A stretch of DNA of 9,559 nt, taken from contig JAVERU010000118.1 of the NCBI GenBank assembly GCA_034006965.1, forward strand, positions 1-9,559, read 5' to 3'. Source of the stretch: Perlabentimonas sp034006965. GTDB taxonomy: Bacteria; Bacteroidota; Bacteroidia; Bacteroidales; Tenuifilaceae. A model generated the notes under the pieces. The model saw only the letters and a list, made by a program, of their open reading frames with translations, was not told the origin of the DNA and did no database searches. Made by a program: the position numbers and the translations under genes. Below are positions 7,776 through 9,559 of this stretch, in pieces (position 1 is the first letter of the stretch; each line of letters opens with the position of its first letter).

Positions 7776-8657
7776 ATGCTTATACGATTCCTAAAATATC
7801 TTCAGGTAGAGCGAAATTATTCTGTCCAAACTATCCGTGCTTATGGAGACGATTTGCGGCAGTTTTTTTCGTTTTGTGGGATTGAGCCAACCAAGGAGGA
7901 AGTTGCCCGGGTTAGCCACCGAACCATAAGGGCTTGGCTTTCTCATCTGCTCAACACAAAGCACTCGGCCCGCTCGGTCAATCGGAAGCTATCCTCACTC
8001 CGCAGTTTTTACAGATTCCTGCTACTTAGGGGAGTTGTACAAAAGAACCCTATGAGTAAGGTGATAGCCCCCAAGATGAGCCAACGAATGCCGTACTTCC
8101 TCACCACTGCCGAAACCGATCAGCTGCTCGATCGCATAACTTTTCCCGAGGGCTTTCCTGGCCTTAGGGATCTGCTGGTGATGGAGCTTTTTTATTTTAC
8201 CGGGGTGAGGGTTTCCGAATTGGCCAACCTTAAAGTGTACGATCTTAATCTGGCGGGCAGCTCGGTAAAAATACTTGGCAAGGGGTCAAAGGAGCGCATC
8301 GTGCCGCTTCATCCTGAGCTCATACCGCTGCTAAAGCAATACCTTGCGCTGAAGGAAGAGCTCTTCCCTACAACTCAAGTGCCTAACCTTGTTGTTTCTA
8401 ATTCGGGAAGGGCAGCGTATCCTCAGCTTCTGTACAGAATCGTTAACCGATACTTGTCGATGGTTACCTCGCTGGAGAAGAAAAGCCCGCACGTGCTTAG
8501 GCATACTTTTGCAACGCACCTACTGAACCAGGGTGCCGATATAAACGCGATAAAGGAATTGCTGGGGCATGCCAGCCTTTCGGCTACACAGGTATACACC
8601 CATACAAGTGTCGAAAAGTTACGAAATGCATACAATCAGGCCCATCCGAGAGCCTGA
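7776..8657 (+). CDS. xerC: XerC/XerD-type tyrosine recombinase
   Basis: 293 residues from the ATG at 7776. An upstream in-frame TTG at 7734 lies inside the rpsU terminator and would add 14 residues not typical of the family, so it was rejected. The family resolves chromosome dimers at dif sites together with a partner recombinase and FtsK. The N-terminal core-binding SAM-like domain covers about 1-90 (FLKYLQVERNYSVQTIRAYG). The catalytic domain (about 100-285) has every expected residue: R145 in TGVRVSEL, K169 in GKGSKER, H239 and R242 in HVLRHTFATHLL, H265 in LLGHAS, and the nucleophile Y274 in TQVYTH. Length and lack of nearby attachment sites favour a housekeeping Xer over a phage integrase. 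I cannot tell XerC from XerD by sequence alone; the symbol follows common usage for this locus. The hibernation factor gene starts 36 nt after the stop, so the two are probably co-transcribed. Confidence 0.92.
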   Translation: MLIRFLKYLQVERNYSVQTIRAYGDDLRQFFSFCGIEPTKEEVARVSHRTIRAWLSHLLNTKHSARSVNRKLSSLRSFYRFLLLRGVVQKNPMSKVIAPKMSQRMPYFLTTAETDQLLDRITFPEGFPGLRDLLVMELFYFTGVRVSELANLKVYDLNLAGSSVKILGKGSKERIVPLHPELIPLLKQYLALKEELFPTTQVPNLVVSNSGRAAYPQLLYRIVNRYLSMVTSLEKKSPHVLRHTFATHLLNQGADINAIKELLGHASLSATQVYTHTSVEKLRNAYNQAHPRA

Positions 8658-8680
8658 TTATTACATAACCAACCTAATAT

Positions 8681-8685
8681 GGAGG
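8681..8685 (+). promoter_or_regulatory. Shine-Dalgarno GGAGG before the hibernation factor start
   Basis: GGAGG lies 8 nt before the ATG at 8694 and matches the five-base core complementary to the 16S rRNA tail. It decides the start: the other in-frame ATG at 8679 overlaps it. Strong SD sequences are uncommon in this phylum, and no other gene in this window has one. Confidence 0.7.
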
Positions 8686-8693
8686 ATTATACT

Positions 8694-8993
8694 ATGGACG
8701 TTAAGATTCAATCAATTAAGTTTGATGCCGACAAGAAGCTCGTTGACTTCATCAACGGCAAGCTGGGTAAGCTACAGCGCTTTTACGATGCTATTATTGG
8801 AGCAGAGGTGTTTCTAAAGCTGGAAAACTCTCAAGACATGGAGAATAAGATAGTTGAGGTAAAGCTGCTAATCCCTGGCAACGATCTTTTTGTGCAGCGC
8901 CAAGCTAAAACCTTCGAGGAAGGGGTTGATGAGTGTTTAGAGGTTCTGAAACGACAGGTCACCAGGCATAAGGAGAAGCAAAGAGGTGCGTAA
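8694..8993 (+). CDS. raiA: Short ribosome hibernation-promoting factor, HPF/RaiA (YfiA) family
   Basis: 99 residues. The protein binds the 30S decoding region in slow-growing or stressed cells, blocks tRNA and mRNA entry and preserves idle ribosomes. The sequence fits the beta-alpha-beta-beta-beta-alpha fold: MDVKIQSIKFDADKKLVDFINGKLGKL (strand 1 and helix 1), AEVFLKLE and KIVEVKLLIPGNDLFVQ (strands 2-4), then helix 2 (TFEEGVDECLEVLKRQVTRHKEK). No C-terminal dimerisation domain is present, so this is the short form. The ATG at 8694 is preferred over the in-frame ATG at 8679 because homologues begin close to M-x-[IV]-x-IQSI and because GGAGG lies 8 nt upstream. The earlier start would add MEDYT. 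The gene follows xer with no terminator or clear promoter between them, and a strong terminator ends the unit. Confidence 0.93.
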   Translation: MDVKIQSIKFDADKKLVDFINGKLGKLQRFYDAIIGAEVFLKLENSQDMENKIVEVKLLIPGNDLFVQRQAKTFEEGVDECLEVLKRQVTRHKEKQRGA

Positions 8994-9033
8994 ACCCTTA
9001 GCGATCCTGCTTAATGATAAGCCATAAGCTCTT

Positions 9034-9099
9034 CGCCCCCTTTATACAAAACCTCCTGTATTTATGGATGGTAATTACAAGGGGGGCGTTTTTTTTTAT
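9034..9099 (+). terminator. Long-armed intrinsic terminator after raiA
   Basis: CGCCCCCTTT (9034-9043) pairs with AAGGGGGGCG (9079-9088), ten pairs including one G-U, followed by a run of nine T (9089-9097). The 35-nt loop can fold further: ATACA (9044-9048) can pair with TGTAT (9057-9061). It separates raiA from the tRNA operon promoter. Confidence 0.8.
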
Positions 9100-9114
9100 A
9101 AAAAGTATCTTTTT

Positions 9115-9146
9115 TTTGGTGGGTAAATAAAATATTTATACATTTG
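9115..9146 (+). promoter_or_regulatory. Bacteroidota housekeeping promoter of the tRNA cluster
   Basis: A perfect -33 TTTG (9115-9118) at the end of an eight-T run, 20 nt, then a perfect -7 element TACATTTG (9139-9146). Expected transcription start near 9153, about 47 nt before the first tRNA. The transcript probably runs on into tuf beyond the window, judging by gene order in the phylum. Confidence 0.88.
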
Positions 9147-9199
9147 CCAACCGATTTTGGAAGGGTTAAAGCACCGAAAATCCAAGTTCTAAGCGTCTT

Positions 9200-9273
9200 G
9201 CCGATGTAGCTCAGTTGGTCAGAGCAGCTGATTTGTAATCAGCAGGCCGGGGGTTCGAATCCCTCCATCGGCT
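9200..9273 (+). tRNA. tRNA-Thr (anticodon UGU)
   Basis: 74 nt cloverleaf. Acceptor GCCGATG (9200-9206) pairs with CATCGGC (9266-9272), with discriminator T. Anticodon stem GCTGA/TCAGC encloses loop TTTGTAA with anticodon TGT at 9234-9236. The T arm carries GTTCGAATC. CCA is not encoded. Confidence 0.97.
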
Positions 9274-9303
9274 CAGAAAATGTTCTTTAAAGTTAGTGCG
9301 AAA

Positions 9304-9386
9304 GGGGAGATACCAAAGTGGCCAACTGGGGCAGACTGTAAATCTGCTGGCTTATGCCTTCGTAGGTTCGAATCCTGCTCTCCCCA
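9304..9386 (+). tRNA. tRNA-Tyr (anticodon GUA)
   Basis: 83 nt, class II with a long variable arm. Acceptor GGGGAGA (9304-9310) pairs with TCTCCCC (9379-9385), with discriminator A. Anticodon stem GCAGA/TCTGC encloses loop CTGTAAA, anticodon GTA at 9338-9340. CCA is not encoded. Confidence 0.97.
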
Positions 9387-9407
9387 CACTTTATATTGGT
9401 TTAGTAA

Positions 9408-9480
9408 GCGGGAGTAGCTCAGTTGGTAGAGCATCAGCCTTCCAAGCTGAGGGTCGCGGGTTCGAGTCTCGTCTCCCGCT
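9408..9480 (+). tRNA. tRNA-Gly (anticodon UCC)
   Basis: 73 nt. Acceptor GCGGGAG (9408-9414) pairs with CTCCCGC (9473-9479), with discriminator T. Anticodon stem TCAGC/GCTGA encloses loop CTTCCAA, anticodon TCC at 9441-9443. CCA is not encoded. Confidence 0.97.
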
Positions 9481-9492
9481 CTATTTCTTTAA

Positions 9493-9559
<67 letters not shown>

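Noticed and set aside
8679..8693. Earlier ATG for the hibernation factor
   Set aside because: It overlaps the GGAGG and adds MEDYT, which homologues lack; kept only as a possible alternative start in the findings.

Overview
The window is a stretch of a Bacteroidota chromosome, most likely of the Bacteroidales/Marinilabiliales type. Four things point there: a secreted protein with a type IX secretion (T9SS) C-terminal sorting domain, near-consensus Bacteroidota promoters (TTTG, about 20 nt, TAnnTTTG), translation starts mostly without Shine-Dalgarno (SD) sequences, and the gene order rpsU - xer recombinase - hibernation factor - tRNA-Thr/Tyr/Gly/Thr. In that phylum this order normally continues into tuf. 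I cannot name the genus from sequence alone. All genes lie on the plus strand.

Left part (1-4560). A 5'-truncated, multidomain secreted protein comes first (Kre9-like, Big_5-like, lamin-tail, Ig-like and two OB-like modules, then the T9SS signal). A strong intrinsic terminator closes it. Next is comEC, the inner-membrane DNA-uptake channel, whose C-terminal part looks like a metallo-beta-lactamase domain without its metal ligands.

Middle part (4561-7342). An NfsA/FRP-like FMN nitroreductase is followed by a small Omp85 (BamA/TamA-like) outer-membrane protein with a signal peptide, POTRA-like region and 16-strand-type barrel. Neither gene has an obvious terminator after it, and their promoters are unclear.

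Right part (7343-9559). This is a translation and housekeeping block. rpsU (bS21) has a near-perfect promoter and its own terminator. The U tract of that terminator doubles as the -33 element of the likely promoter for the xer recombinase. The short ribosome hibernation factor gene follows xer 36 nt later, with an unusual GGAGG before its start. A long-armed terminator then separates this unit from a strong promoter and four tRNA genes, Thr(UGU), Tyr(GUA), Gly(UCC) and Thr(GGU). The last tRNA is cut by the window end.

I do not see a new defence or mobile system. The points most worth following up are three promoters with the same T8GG element at identical spacing, the terminator/promoter overlap, the strong SD on the hibernation factor gene next to bS21, and the degenerate nuclease domain of ComEC.
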